A stretch of 64,000 nt of DNA from Flavobacteriales bacterium (GTDB lineage: Bacteria > Bacteroidota > Bacteroidia > Flavobacteriales > Flavobacteriaceae): assembly GCA_026993355.1 (NCBI GenBank), contig JALWTX010000006.1, positions 1 to 64,000 on the forward strand, in the 5' to 3' direction. The translations under genes were made by a program, and so were the position numbers. The notes below the pieces were generated by a model that saw only the letters and a list, made by a program, of their open reading frames with translations, was not told the origin of the DNA and ran no database searches. Below are positions 34,471 to 43,962 of the stretch, one piece after another. How positions within the stretch are numbered: the first letter of the stretch is position 1; the number at the start of each line of letters is the position of its first letter.

Positions 34471-34581
34471 AATATTTCATTTTTTAGCAAAAAATAATTT
34501 TAAAAGATTTTTTAGTCTAAAAATTTGTTTTAAGTTTTAAATTGATTTACTTTTATAAAAATTAATTTAAACTTAACAACT

Positions 34582-35823
34582 ATGAAAAAAATATTAATGG
34601 TATTAGTATTTCTCTCCTTTGGCAGTATCTATGCCGGAGGTTATCGTGTCGCCTTGCAAGGACAGCGTATGCTGGGAATGGCACACGCCGGTTTGTCGGT
34701 TTTTGAAAATGCAGAAACAGCCTTTTTCAATCCGGCCGGCATCTCGTTTTTAGACAAACGCCTATCTGTTTCCTTTGGGGTGAGTGGTATTATGTCGCAT
34801 GTCAAATTTCAAAATGCCCAATACAATTGGTCATACCAAACGGACAATCCAATAGGGACCCCGGCTTATTTATATGTCACTTATCAATCTACTGATAACC
34901 TTAGCTTAGGCTTGGCTATTTATACCCCTTTTGGTAGTTCTACCGTATGGAATCAATGGGCAGGTTCTGATATTGTCAATGATATTTCCATGAAAGTTTT
35001 TTACATACAACCTTCTCTATCCTACAAAATATCAGATATGTTAAGCGTCTCTGCTTCTTTAATCATGGCCTATGGCAGTGTATCATACAACAAAGATATC
35101 AACCGTTATTTAACCGATGAGGATGGTAATAAAACCAATGCGCAAATTGAGTCAGGTGTAACAGGCTCTGCCGGTTATGATTTAAGTTTGGCCTTCCGAC
35201 CAGCCAAAGATGTTACATTTGGTATTAATTATCGCTCAAAAGTTATTATAGATGCCAGATATGGCAAAGCCGAATTTAATAATGTTCCGGCTTTTCTATC
35301 ACAAAAATTAAGAACCGCAGGTTTTTCAGCCGAATTACCGATGCCTGCAGAATTAGGTGTTGGTATGTCCTTTAAGCCTCTGAAAAATTTATTAGTTGCC
35401 GTTGATTATAATTATACATATTGGAGTATTTACAAAGAATTACGGATTAATTTCAAAAACGGCTTACCCCCCAGTGTAGCTGACAAAAGTTATAAAAACA
35501 CTTCTACCATACGAATAGGAGCCGAATACCAAGTTAACAACAAAATATTTGTCCGTGGCGGATATTATTATGATCAGTCGCCTTTAACTGCCGGACATTT
35601 TTCACCGGAAACACCAAGTTTGGATTCTAACAACTATACTTTTGGCTTAGGCTATCAAATGAAAAAATGGGCTGTTGATTTATCCTTATTATACGTTGAT
35701 GGAATTGAAAGAACCGATTATACATTGGTTCGTGGTGAAGGTCCTACTGCACATATGTTTGGCGGTACATATGTCAACAATGCGATAATCCCGGGTATTG
35801 GTTTTACTTATTCAATCAAATAG
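34582..35823 (+). CDS. OmpP1/FadL/TodX-type outer-membrane transport protein
   Basis: The 413-residue protein has a signal peptide (about 1-18) followed by GGYRVALQGQRMLGMAHAGLSVFENAETAFFNPAG, split here as the conserved FadL N-terminal plug region, then barrel strands to the end (FTYSIK). FadL-type channels pass long-chain fatty acids and other hydrophobic molecules. It is 18 nt before a GDSL lipoprotein gene, and the two are likely cotranscribed. Confidence 0.92.
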   Translation: MKKILMVLVFLSFGSIYAGGYRVALQGQRMLGMAHAGLSVFENAETAFFNPAGISFLDKRLSVSFGVSGIMSHVKFQNAQYNWSYQTDNPIGTPAYLYVTYQSTDNLSLGLAIYTPFGSSTVWNQWAGSDIVNDISMKVFYIQPSLSYKISDMLSVSASLIMAYGSVSYNKDINRYLTDEDGNKTNAQIESGVTGSAGYDLSLAFRPAKDVTFGINYRSKVIIDARYGKAEFNNVPAFLSQKLRTAGFSAELPMPAELGVGMSFKPLKNLLVAVDYNYTYWSIYKELRINFKNGLPPSVADKSYKNTSTIRIGAEYQVNNKIFVRGGYYYDQSPLTAGHFSPETPSLDSNNYTFGLGYQMKKWAVDLSLLYVDGIERTDYTLVRGEGPTAHMFGGTYVNNAIIPGIGFTYSIK

Positions 35824-35841
35824 TTTAAAAAAATAAAAATC

Positions 35842-37359
35842 ATGAAAAAAATATTATATCTCTTAACAGGTTTATTTATTGCTTCGAGTTTCGTGGCTTG
35901 TGAACCCGAATTCTCTAATCCGATTGGAGAAGGCACTTATACAAGCGGATCGGCAGATTTTAGCAAATATGTTGCTGTAGGAAACTCATTGACAGCAGGT
36001 TACACCAATGGCACACTTTATAAAACAGGACAAGAAAATTCTTTTCCCGCCATTTTATCTCAACAAATGAGCTTAGCCGGTGGCGGAGCCTTTACCCAAC
36101 CATACTTAGAAGATGATGTTAATGATATTGGTGGTATGGTTATGTCTGGTGCAACTATTATTTTGCCCCCAAAATTAATTATTAACGCCTCTGTAGGCAC
36201 GCCTGAACGGATTAACAAAGTGCCGACCATTGAACTAACAGATATTCATCCGGGGCCTTACAATAATATGGGTGTACCCGGTGCCAAAGTATACCACCTT
36301 TTAGCCCATGGCTACGGTGATATTAATAATGTTTTATTAGGTACTGCCAATCCGTATTTTGTTCGTATGGCTTCTGCTCCAAACAAAGCAGTCATTGAAG
36401 ATGCCGTAGCACAAAATCCTACTTTCTTTACCTTGTGGATTGGTGCTAACGATGTATTAGGCTACGCCACAAGTGGCGGTATTGGTGTCGATCAAAATGA
36501 AGCCAATAATTTAGACCCTTCAACATATACGCCTGATGATATCACTCATATCAATGTTTTCGGAGCAGCTTACAGTCAAATTGTCAATGCGCTTACTGCC
36601 AATGGCGCCAAAGGGGTGGTAGCTAACATTCCGGATGTTTCTTCGCTTCCTTACTTTACCACTATACCTTACAATCCAATTCCCGTAACCTCACAAGCAC
36701 AAGCTGATGCACTCAATGCTGCTTATGCTAACTATAATGGCGGATTGCAATTGGCCCTTAGCAATGGATTAATAGACCAAGATGAAGCTAATGCCAGAAC
36801 CATTCATTTTGAAGTAGGCGCCAATGCAGTTGTCATGGAAGATGAATATTTAACAGACTTAACCGCTTTGGGTTTACCTTCCATTCGCCAAGCTACAGCC
36901 GAGGATTTGATTGTATTACCGGCTAAATCTGTCATTGGAGTTGCTCCAGATCCTAATCATCCCGAATTAGTTAATGGTGTAACAATACCATTAATAGACC
37001 GGTGGGTATTATCAAAATATGAAATTACCCAAGTTAGAACAGCCACAGCCGGCTTTAATCAAATGATAAGTAATATAGCCGCCAGCAAAGGCTTGCCGGT
37101 TGCTGATATGGCTGCTTTAATGGAGCAAATGAAACAAGGTTTGGTCGTTGAAGATGGCTCTATGTATACGGCAGATTATTTTAATGGCACAAATTTAGAT
37201 AACTTAGTATTTGGATTGGATGGTGTCCACCCAACCAATCGTGGATATGCCATTATTGCCAATAAATTTATCGATGTTATTGAAAAAGCCTATAGTGCTA
37301 AATTGCCAAAAGTTGTACCTGCGCAATATCCTACTTTTGATATTTTGCCAAGCAATTAA
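35842..37359 (+). CDS. SGNH/GDSL-hydrolase lipoprotein
   Basis: The 505 residues start with a lipoprotein signal (SSFVACEPEF; Cys 20). The SGNH blocks are VAVGNSLTAGYTNG (GDSL-like with GNS), TLWIGANDVLGYAT (GxND) and FGLDGVHPTNRGYAI (DxxH). It is long for an SGNH esterase, so it carries inserted segments. It follows a FadL-type porin, suggesting hydrolysis of a lipid ester whose product enters through that porin; this is inference. Confidence 0.88.
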   Translation: MKKILYLLTGLFIASSFVACEPEFSNPIGEGTYTSGSADFSKYVAVGNSLTAGYTNGTLYKTGQENSFPAILSQQMSLAGGGAFTQPYLEDDVNDIGGMVMSGATIILPPKLIINASVGTPERINKVPTIELTDIHPGPYNNMGVPGAKVYHLLAHGYGDINNVLLGTANPYFVRMASAPNKAVIEDAVAQNPTFFTLWIGANDVLGYATSGGIGVDQNEANNLDPSTYTPDDITHINVFGAAYSQIVNALTANGAKGVVANIPDVSSLPYFTTIPYNPIPVTSQAQADALNAAYANYNGGLQLALSNGLIDQDEANARTIHFEVGANAVVMEDEYLTDLTALGLPSIRQATAEDLIVLPAKSVIGVAPDPNHPELVNGVTIPLIDRWVLSKYEITQVRTATAGFNQMISNIAASKGLPVADMAALMEQMKQGLVVEDGSMYTADYFNGTNLDNLVFGLDGVHPTNRGYAIIANKFIDVIEKAYSAKLPKVVPAQYPTFDILPSN

Positions 37360-37382
37360 TTTGTAAAAAAATAAATAATCCC

Positions 37383-37409
37383 AAACAGCGGCCAAAAGTG
37401 CCGCTGTTT
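37383..37409. terminator. Bidirectional terminator after the GDSL gene
   Basis: AAACAGCGGC (37383-37392) and GCCGCTGTTT (37400-37409) form a 10-bp stem with a 7-nt loop and T-rich tails. It sits between two convergent genes and can serve both. Confidence 0.9.
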
Positions 37410-37892
37410 TTATTTTGACAAATGAAAAGTTGCAACTGGTTCTTCTTTCACTAAAATGTAACTCTCCTTTTTTTTACCCTCAATAAAATGAACGATGTTT
37501 TTTTGTTCGTCATACATATCAAACAAGAGGGTATTTTTAACTTTTAACATATGTATATCAGGCGGCAAATCTGCTTTTAGCAATAAAACTAAAAAACCGT
37601 CCTCTAAAGTAAATCCCAAATATTTATAGCTTAGCTGACGGTCATGATCAGTCCATAGAATAAAATGGCTTAGAATATAAGTTTTTAACAGAGATTTAGT
37701 CTGTTTTTTAGATAAATCAGCTTTAATACCATAAGTGTCGCTAAGCACATTTTCTATATCATCCGGAAAAGTCCGGATAATTATTTCCAAATGATCATTT
37801 TTAACATTTATTTCTGTAACACTAACATAATATTTATGCCAGGCAAAAGCCGTTAATAAAAAAAAGAAAACTAAATATAATAGCTTTTTCAT
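37410..37892 (-). CDS. DUF6702 family protein
   Basis: I chose the ATG at 37892 (160 residues); the open frame extends to 38012 but the extra 40 residues overlap the divergent gene and its promoter. An N-terminal hydrophobic segment (MKKLLYLVFFFLLTAFAWHK) is a signal peptide or anchor. The HKYYVSVTEINVKNDHLEI start and the FTLEDGFLVLLLKAD segment fit DUF6702, secreted proteins of unknown role in Bacteroidota. Confidence 0.8.
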   Translation of the reverse strand: MKKLLYLVFFFLLTAFAWHKYYVSVTEINVKNDHLEIIIRTFPDDIENVLSDTYGIKADLSKKQTKSLLKTYILSHFILWTDHDRQLSYKYLGFTLEDGFLVLLLKADLPPDIHMLKVKNTLLFDMYDEQKNIVHFIEGKKKESYILVKEEPVATFHLSK

Positions 37893-37899
37893 ATCTTTG
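37892..37899 (+). promoter_or_regulatory. -7 element for the BNR lipoprotein gene, overlapping the divergent start codon
   Basis: TATCTTTG matches TAnnTTTG and is 21 nt before the plus-strand ATG at 37921. Its first base is the last base of the minus-strand DUF6702 start codon, so the two transcripts share this region. Confidence 0.5.
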
Positions 37900-37920
37900 A
37901 AATGACTAAAATTACTGTTC

Positions 37921-39237
37921 ATGATGAAAATTTTAAAGATTACTGCTTTGTTTCTTATGGTTATTTCCTGCAAAATAACGCAAAAAACATTCCAAAAAAA
38001 AGTAAGAATCATTCAATCAAAGGTAATAACAATTGCCCATAATCCAAATCCTTTTTCAGGTTTATCTGAACCCAGTATTTGCATCAATAAAAAGGATACG
38101 ACCAATTTTGTGGCAGGGAGTATTTACGACAATGTTCATATTACTTTAGATGGCGGTAAAACTTGGGAAACAACCCATTTGACATCCAAATATGGTGTGT
38201 TTGGCGATCCATGCTTAGCTTCCGACAAATTTGGTCATGTATACTATCTACATTTGTCCAATCCGGATAACGACCGCAATAGTGAGGAGTTTTTAAGTAG
38301 TATAGTCATTCAAACTTCCACAGACAAAGGTCAATCATGGTCAGATGGAACAGCAATCGGATATAATAAATTACACGATCAGGATAAACATTGGATAGCT
38401 ATCCACCCTAAAACCGGTGAATTGGCAGTAACTTGGACGGAATTTGACAAGTATGGTAGTAAAAATCCCAATGACCACTCGCGTATTTTATTCTCAAAAT
38501 CTCATGATTTTGGCAAAACCTGGAGCAAACCGGTTAAAATTAACGAAATTGATGGCGATTGTTTAGATAGTGATAATACCGTTGAAGGAGCAGTCCCAGC
38601 ATTTGACAACAAAGGTAATATTTATGTGGTTTGGGCATACAATAACCGTATTTGGTTTGACAAAAGTACCGATGATGGTCAAACTTGGTTTAAGAAGGAT
38701 GTGATCATCGCTCAACAACCACAAGGCTGGGATTACCAAATTCCAGGTGTCTTTAGAGCCAACGGCATGCCTGTTTTGGACATAGATAACAGCAAGGGAC
38801 CATATGCTGGCACTCTCTATGTGAACTGGTCTGACCAACGTCATGGTACGGATAATACGGATATTTTCTTGATAAAAAGTCGCGATGGCGGTCAAACATG
38901 GTCAAAACCTAAAAAAGTTAATTTGGAACAAGGAAAAAGTCATCAATATTTAACTTGGATGAAAGTGGACCCTGCCACCGGCTATATCTATATTGTGTAT
39001 TATGACAGAAATGGTTTAAAAAATAATCAAACCAAAGTCAGTTTAGCTTATAGTACTGATGGCGGTGAGCATTTTAAACACATTGAACTTTCTGAAAAAC
39101 CATTTACACCGCAAAAAATGATTTTTGCCGGCGATTATAATAATATTGACGCCTTTAAAGGCATAGTGACACCCATATGGACAGAATTATCTAAACTGGG
39201 ATTAAGTATTAAAACACGCATTTTACATATTAAATAA
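37921..39237 (+). CDS. BNR/Asp-box repeat lipoprotein (sialidase-like fold)
   Basis: The 438 residues start with a lipoprotein signal (FLMVISCKITQ). Several Asp-box motifs (SxDxGxTW) are seen: STDKGQSW, SHDFGKTW, STDDGQTW, SRDGGQTW, and STDGGEHF near the end. They indicate a five- or six-bladed beta-propeller. The sialidase Arg triad is not obvious, so glycosidase activity is unproven; many such proteins are surface binding proteins. It is divergent from DUF6702. A second ATG one codon later (37924) is also possible. Confidence 0.85.
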   Translation: MMKILKITALFLMVISCKITQKTFQKKVRIIQSKVITIAHNPNPFSGLSEPSICINKKDTTNFVAGSIYDNVHITLDGGKTWETTHLTSKYGVFGDPCLASDKFGHVYYLHLSNPDNDRNSEEFLSSIVIQTSTDKGQSWSDGTAIGYNKLHDQDKHWIAIHPKTGELAVTWTEFDKYGSKNPNDHSRILFSKSHDFGKTWSKPVKINEIDGDCLDSDNTVEGAVPAFDNKGNIYVVWAYNNRIWFDKSTDDGQTWFKKDVIIAQQPQGWDYQIPGVFRANGMPVLDIDNSKGPYAGTLYVNWSDQRHGTDNTDIFLIKSRDGGQTWSKPKKVNLEQGKSHQYLTWMKVDPATGYIYIVYYDRNGLKNNQTKVSLAYSTDGGEHFKHIELSEKPFTPQKMIFAGDYNNIDAFKGIVTPIWTELSKLGLSIKTRILHIK

Positions 39238-39305
39238 TATCTGTTTATTCATTTTTTAAAATAAACATAATATCCGATATTTGCACACAAAAATTAAGGC
39301 TAGTT

Positions 39306-40673
39306 ATGGCACAAAAACCGAGCATACCTAAAGGAACCAGAGACTTTTCTTCGCAACAAATTGCCAAAAGAAACTTTATCATCCAGACCATTAAACATCA
39401 ATTTGAAAACTATGGCTTCGCTCCTATCGAAACCCCATCATTTGAAAATCTTTCAACACTTATGGGGAAATATGGAGAAGAAGGTGATCGTTTGATTTTT
39501 AAAATACTGAACTCCGGTGACTATTTAAAAAAAGCAGATGAAAATTTATTAAAACAAAAGGATGCCAAAAAGTTAACCAAACAAATTGCCGACAAAGCAC
39601 TTCGCTACGACCTGACAGTTCCTTTTGCCCGTTATGTGGTACAACACCAAAATGAATTGGTTTTCCCTTTTAAACGTTATCAAATTCAGCCCGTTTGGCG
39701 TGCCGACCGACCACAGAAAGGACGATTTAGAGAGTTTTACCAATGTGATGCCGATGTGGTAGGAAGCCGGTCTTTATGGCAAGATGTAGAATTTGGTTTA
39801 TTATATGATGCTGTTTTTTCAGAATTGAAAATACCGGTAACCATCAGAATAAATAATCGTCAAATTTTAACAGGATTGGCAGAATTATTAGAAGAAAAAG
39901 ACAAGTTTCAGGATTTTGTCGTGGCTTTAGACAAACTGGATAAAATCGGAAAAGATGGCGTTATTGCGGAAATGTCAGCCAAAGGGATTTCTCAAAAATC
40001 GATTGATAAAATTGAACCCATTTTCGAAATTGAAGGAAACAATTTTGAAAAAATTGAACAACTAAAACAACTGTTAAAAGACTCTGAAGCAGGGCAAAAA
40101 GGCTTGGAAGAATTGTTATTTATTTTAAATGCTATAGAAGAAACAGGCTTAAAATCGGCCACAATCGATTTTGATATTACCTTAGCACGCGGCTTGAATT
40201 ATTATACCGGTAGTATTTTTGAAGTCAATGCCAAGGGAGTTCAAATGGGGTCTATTGGCGGTGGTGGCCGGTATGATGACCTAACCGGCATTTTCGGATT
40301 GAAAAATATGAGCGGAATAGGCATTTCTTTTGGACTGGACCGTATTTTTTTGGTAATGGAAGAATTAGGTCTATTAAAAGAAATAGAGGTGGTAAAACCT
40401 AAAATTTTATTTATCAACTTTGGCACTGTTGAAGCATTATATAGTCTAAAAGCCGTACAGCGACTTCGTTCAGAAAATTTATCTGCTGAATTATATCCGG
40501 ATAACACCAAAATGAAAAAACAAATGACTTATGCCCATAAACGTGAAATCCCATTTGTTGCCATGGCCGGTAGCAATGAAATGGACAAAGGTAGTTTTAC
40601 TGTAAAAAATATGGCTGATGGTCAGCAAACTGAAATGACCATAGATGAAATTGTAAAATTACTTAGAAACTAA
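39306..40673 (+). CDS. hisS: Histidyl-tRNA synthetase
   Basis: This 455-residue class II synthetase has motif 1 (PIETPSFENLSTL), motif 2 (FKRYQIQPVWRADRP, then GRFREFYQCDADVVG), the His-specific LARGLNYYTGSIFE, motif 3 (GIGISFGLDRIFL) and a C-terminal anticodon-binding domain. A near-consensus -7 element GATATTTG lies at 39276-39283. Its last 15 bases overlap the convergent tex gene. Confidence 0.98.
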   Translation: MAQKPSIPKGTRDFSSQQIAKRNFIIQTIKHQFENYGFAPIETPSFENLSTLMGKYGEEGDRLIFKILNSGDYLKKADENLLKQKDAKKLTKQIADKALRYDLTVPFARYVVQHQNELVFPFKRYQIQPVWRADRPQKGRFREFYQCDADVVGSRSLWQDVEFGLLYDAVFSELKIPVTIRINNRQILTGLAELLEEKDKFQDFVVALDKLDKIGKDGVIAEMSAKGISQKSIDKIEPIFEIEGNNFEKIEQLKQLLKDSEAGQKGLEELLFILNAIEETGLKSATIDFDITLARGLNYYTGSIFEVNAKGVQMGSIGGGGRYDDLTGIFGLKNMSGIGISFGLDRIFLVMEELGLLKEIEVVKPKILFINFGTVEALYSLKAVQRLRSENLSAELYPDNTKMKKQMTYAHKREIPFVAMAGSNEMDKGSFTVKNMADGQQTEMTIDEIVKLLRN

Positions 40674-42785
40674 GGACAAGCCAATTCTTTTGCGTGCAAT
40701 ATCCAAACTTAAAACTTTAACATCAACTGCTTGATTAAGCTTCAGGATTTCGGAAGGATGTCGCACATAACTATTTGAAAGATTAGAGATATGAATTAGA
40801 CCGCTTTCTTTGATACCTATATTGATAAAACAACCAAAATCAGTTATATTGTTGACAACACCGGGATATGTCTGATTAATTTTTACATCGTCAATTGTTT
40901 TTAATTCTGGGCTAAATGATACAGCTTCTGCTTTTTGACGTATATCCAAACCCGGTTTTTCAAGTTCATTAATAATGTCTTTCAGGGTTGGCAATTGTGT
41001 TTTTTGGGTCAAAAATTTATTTAAATCTATTTTTTTCAGCACATCCTTCCGCCCAATTATCTCAGAAATTTTTAAGTCTAAACTTTTGGCCATCCTTTCG
41101 ACAATAGGGTATGACTCCGGATGTACAGCAGAGTTGTCCAAAGGATTATCAGCATTTTTAATACGCAAAAATCCGGCACTTTGTTCAAAGGCTTTAGCAC
41201 CCAAACCTTTGACTTTTAATAATTCTTTACGATTTTTAAAAAGGCCGTGTTCCTGCCGGTAATCAACAATATTCTTGGCTAATTTTGGACCAATACCTGA
41301 TACATAACGCAACAAATACTGACTAGCTGTATTCAAATTAACCCCAACCAAATTAACAACCTGTTCTACAACATTGTTCAACTCTTCTTTCAATAAATTT
41401 TGATTAACATCATATTGGTACTGTCCGACCCCAATAGATTTAGGATCAATTTTAACCAATTCTGCCAAAGGATCTTGTAAACGCCGCCCAATAGAAACCG
41501 CACCACGTACCGTAATATCTTTATCAGGAAATTCCTCTCGCGCTATTTCAGAAGCCGAATAAATAGAAGCACCTGCTTCATTGACAATAAAAACCGGTAA
41601 GTTTTGCTCAAATTTTATTTGCTTAATAAAGGCTTCAGTTTCACGTGAGGCTGTACCATTACCTATTGCAATAGCCTCAATTTGGTATTTTTGGACTAAA
41701 AATTTAAGTTGAGAAGTGGAAAGTATCCGGTCATTTTTAGGTGGATGTGGAAAAATGGCATCATGATGTTGCAAAGCTCCTTGTTTGTTTAAACATACAA
41801 TTTTACAACCGGTTCTAAATCCCGGATCGATTGCCAAGACCCGTTTTTCACCCAAAGGTGAGGCTAATAACAATTGTCTTAAATTTTCTGAAAAAACCCG
41901 TATTGCCGATTTATCGGCTTGTTCTTTAAAATAATTTAAAGTTTCGGTACTAATTGAAGGTAATAACAAACGTTTTATAGCATCTTGAATGGCTATTTTG
42001 ACCTGTTCTGCAGATTCAGTTTCATTTTTAAGGAATTGTCGTTGTATTTTGGCCGCTAATAAGGCTTCATCCAATTGGAGTTTCAAACGTAAAATTCCTT
42101 CCTTTTCACCTCTTAATACTGCCAACAAACGATGAGAAGGCATTTTTTTAAGTATTTCATGCCAATCAAAATAATCTAAATATTTTTGTGCTTTTTCGGT
42201 CTCCTCTAATTTTTTTATGGGTTTTACATGTAATATGCCAGACTGTTTAAAAAGCCGGCGTGTCACATTACGAACGCCCATATTTTCATTCACCCATTCT
42301 GCTATAATGTATCTGGCACCAGCTAATGCTTCTGCTGTAGAACTAACTTTATCACTTAAAAATTTACCTGCAACTTCTTTAATAGGCCGATTGGACTGAG
42401 ACATGATTATTTTGGCCAGAGGTTCCAAACCATTGTTTCTTGCTATTTCTGCTTTGGTCTGACGCTTTTTCTTATAAGGTAAATACAAATCTTCTAAAAT
42501 AACGGCATCCGTTATTTGCGCAATTTTTTCTTGTAAAGCCTCAGTAAGTTTGCCTTGTTCTTCCAAATTTTTTAAAATAGTTTTTTTTCGTTTTTCTAAA
42601 TCTAACAAATTTTGCCATACTTTTTTGATGTTATAAATAGCAACTTCATCTAAATTACCGGTTAATTCTTTACGATAACGGGCAATAAAAGGTACGGTTG
42701 CATCGGCTTTAAGCAAGTTTAAAACATTTTTAATTTGATTGGTGGAAATATTTAATTGTTGGCTAATAACCTGAGGAATGTCCAT
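40659..42785 (-). CDS. tex: Tex-family transcription accessory / RNA-binding protein
   Basis: The 708 residues show the Tex plan: N-terminal helical part, a YqgF-like nuclease-like domain (about 325-440, VLAIDPGFRTGCKIVCLN), helix-hairpin-helix segments (about 500-560, ASQYLLRYVSGIGPKLAKNIVDYRQ), and a C-terminal S1 domain (about 640-708, YPGVVNNITDFGCFINIGIKESGLIHIS). Tex-like proteins bind RNA and aid transcription. It converges with hisS and overlaps it by 15 nt. Confidence 0.97.
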   Translation of the reverse strand: MDIPQVISQQLNISTNQIKNVLNLLKADATVPFIARYRKELTGNLDEVAIYNIKKVWQNLLDLEKRKKTILKNLEEQGKLTEALQEKIAQITDAVILEDLYLPYKKKRQTKAEIARNNGLEPLAKIIMSQSNRPIKEVAGKFLSDKVSSTAEALAGARYIIAEWVNENMGVRNVTRRLFKQSGILHVKPIKKLEETEKAQKYLDYFDWHEILKKMPSHRLLAVLRGEKEGILRLKLQLDEALLAAKIQRQFLKNETESAEQVKIAIQDAIKRLLLPSISTETLNYFKEQADKSAIRVFSENLRQLLLASPLGEKRVLAIDPGFRTGCKIVCLNKQGALQHHDAIFPHPPKNDRILSTSQLKFLVQKYQIEAIAIGNGTASRETEAFIKQIKFEQNLPVFIVNEAGASIYSASEIAREEFPDKDITVRGAVSIGRRLQDPLAELVKIDPKSIGVGQYQYDVNQNLLKEELNNVVEQVVNLVGVNLNTASQYLLRYVSGIGPKLAKNIVDYRQEHGLFKNRKELLKVKGLGAKAFEQSAGFLRIKNADNPLDNSAVHPESYPIVERMAKSLDLKISEIIGRKDVLKKIDLNKFLTQKTQLPTLKDIINELEKPGLDIRQKAEAVSFSPELKTIDDVKINQTYPGVVNNITDFGCFINIGIKESGLIHISNLSNSYVRHPSEILKLNQAVDVKVLSLDIARKRIGLSLVSK

Positions 42786-42862
42786 AGTTCAATAAATAAT
42801 GACGTAAATATTGGTTCTTATGCCGGTGGCATAAAAAAATATGAATAAAGAAGTTTAAAAGT

Positions 42863-43891
42863 TTATTTAAATAAAATTTTTATTTCGAATAATTTATCCC
42901 ATTTTTTTCCGGTTATAAACAAATGACCTGTTTTTTTATCATATGCAATCCCATTCAATACATCGAGTTCCGGATGTTGGGTAACCTTTTTGTGCAAATC
43001 AGACAAATTAACAATACCCTCTACAGCACCGGTTTTAGGATTGATAATGGCTAATGCGTTTTTTTGCCAAATATTCGTATATATTTTGCCTTTTACCCAC
43101 TCCAATTCGTTTATCCGGACAATTTTATGATGATTGGTATATACATTGATAAAATCTTTTTCTTGCAAAATAGTTGGGTCCAAAATCCAAATTTTCTCTG
43201 TTCCATCAGATTTATATAAGACATCACCATCGTTACAAAGTCCCCAACCCTCTTTACTCTTATGATATTTAAAATCTCCCTTCTTAGTCAAATTTGTATC
43301 ATAAATAAAGCCAATACCATTTTGCCAAGTCAATTGGTAAACTTTATCATTTAAAATACTGATTCCTTCACCAAAATATTTTCTGTCGAGATCAATTTGT
43401 TTAAAAATTTTCCCTGTTTTATAATCGGTTTTTCGCAAACTGGATTGTCCATACAAGCCGGTTCCCTCATACAAAGTGTCCTTATAAAATTCCAAGCCTT
43501 GAGTAAAAGCATTGATATCATGCGGGTAAGTTTTTATCAACTCATATGACAAAACCTTAGGTTTTATACCTGCATAAAGGATAAAAGCTAATGTCATAGA
43601 TTTTACCAATTGACCGCCTTGCTTAAAGTTCAATTTTAAACTATGTTGCCCTAGTTTAAACTGCTTTGGGATTAAAATTTGAATTGTCGGCCGATAAGTC
43701 AATGATTGCACAGCTTGCTCATCTACCAAAATATCAACTTTGTCTATTTTTGTTTGATTAAGATTGTCAATTTTAACAACTGCTGGCTTATTTTGGTGGA
43801 TATATTGGGGTAAATGAATTTGCAATTTTGGTTCCTTATGACAAGAGGTCAAAAGAAAAAATGATATAAATAAAAGGCTAAGTTTTTTCAT
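42863..43891 (-). CDS. Glutaminyl-peptide cyclotransferase lipoprotein
   Basis: The 342 residues start with a lipoprotein signal (FISFFLLTSCHKEPK). The main domain (about 115-340) has QGLEFYKDTLYEGTGLYGQSSL, YFGEGISILNDKVYQLTW, NELEWVKGKIYTNIW and LNGIAYDKKTGHLFITGKKWDKLFEI, diagnostic of the plant/bacterial glutamine cyclotransferase propeller family. It turns N-terminal Gln into pyroglutamate on exported proteins. It has a 115-residue N-terminal extension (an Ig-like region) and is followed by the tex gene. Confidence 0.92.
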   Translation of the reverse strand: MKKLSLLFISFFLLTSCHKEPKLQIHLPQYIHQNKPAVVKIDNLNQTKIDKVDILVDEQAVQSLTYRPTIQILIPKQFKLGQHSLKLNFKQGGQLVKSMTLAFILYAGIKPKVLSYELIKTYPHDINAFTQGLEFYKDTLYEGTGLYGQSSLRKTDYKTGKIFKQIDLDRKYFGEGISILNDKVYQLTWQNGIGFIYDTNLTKKGDFKYHKSKEGWGLCNDGDVLYKSDGTEKIWILDPTILQEKDFINVYTNHHKIVRINELEWVKGKIYTNIWQKNALAIINPKTGAVEGIVNLSDLHKKVTQHPELDVLNGIAYDKKTGHLFITGKKWDKLFEIKILFK

Positions 43892-43962
43892 AAGAATACG
43901 GTTAAATAAAACTTTCCAAAAACAATTTGTTTTTGGAAAGTAAAATTAATTTAAAAAATGAC

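Noticed and set aside
43893-43905. 13-mer shared upstream of glutaminyl cyclase and giant adhesin (AGAATACGGTTAA)
   Set aside because: A shared 13-mer is likely by chance in AT-rich 64 kb; without a third site or a promoter fit it is not called a motif.
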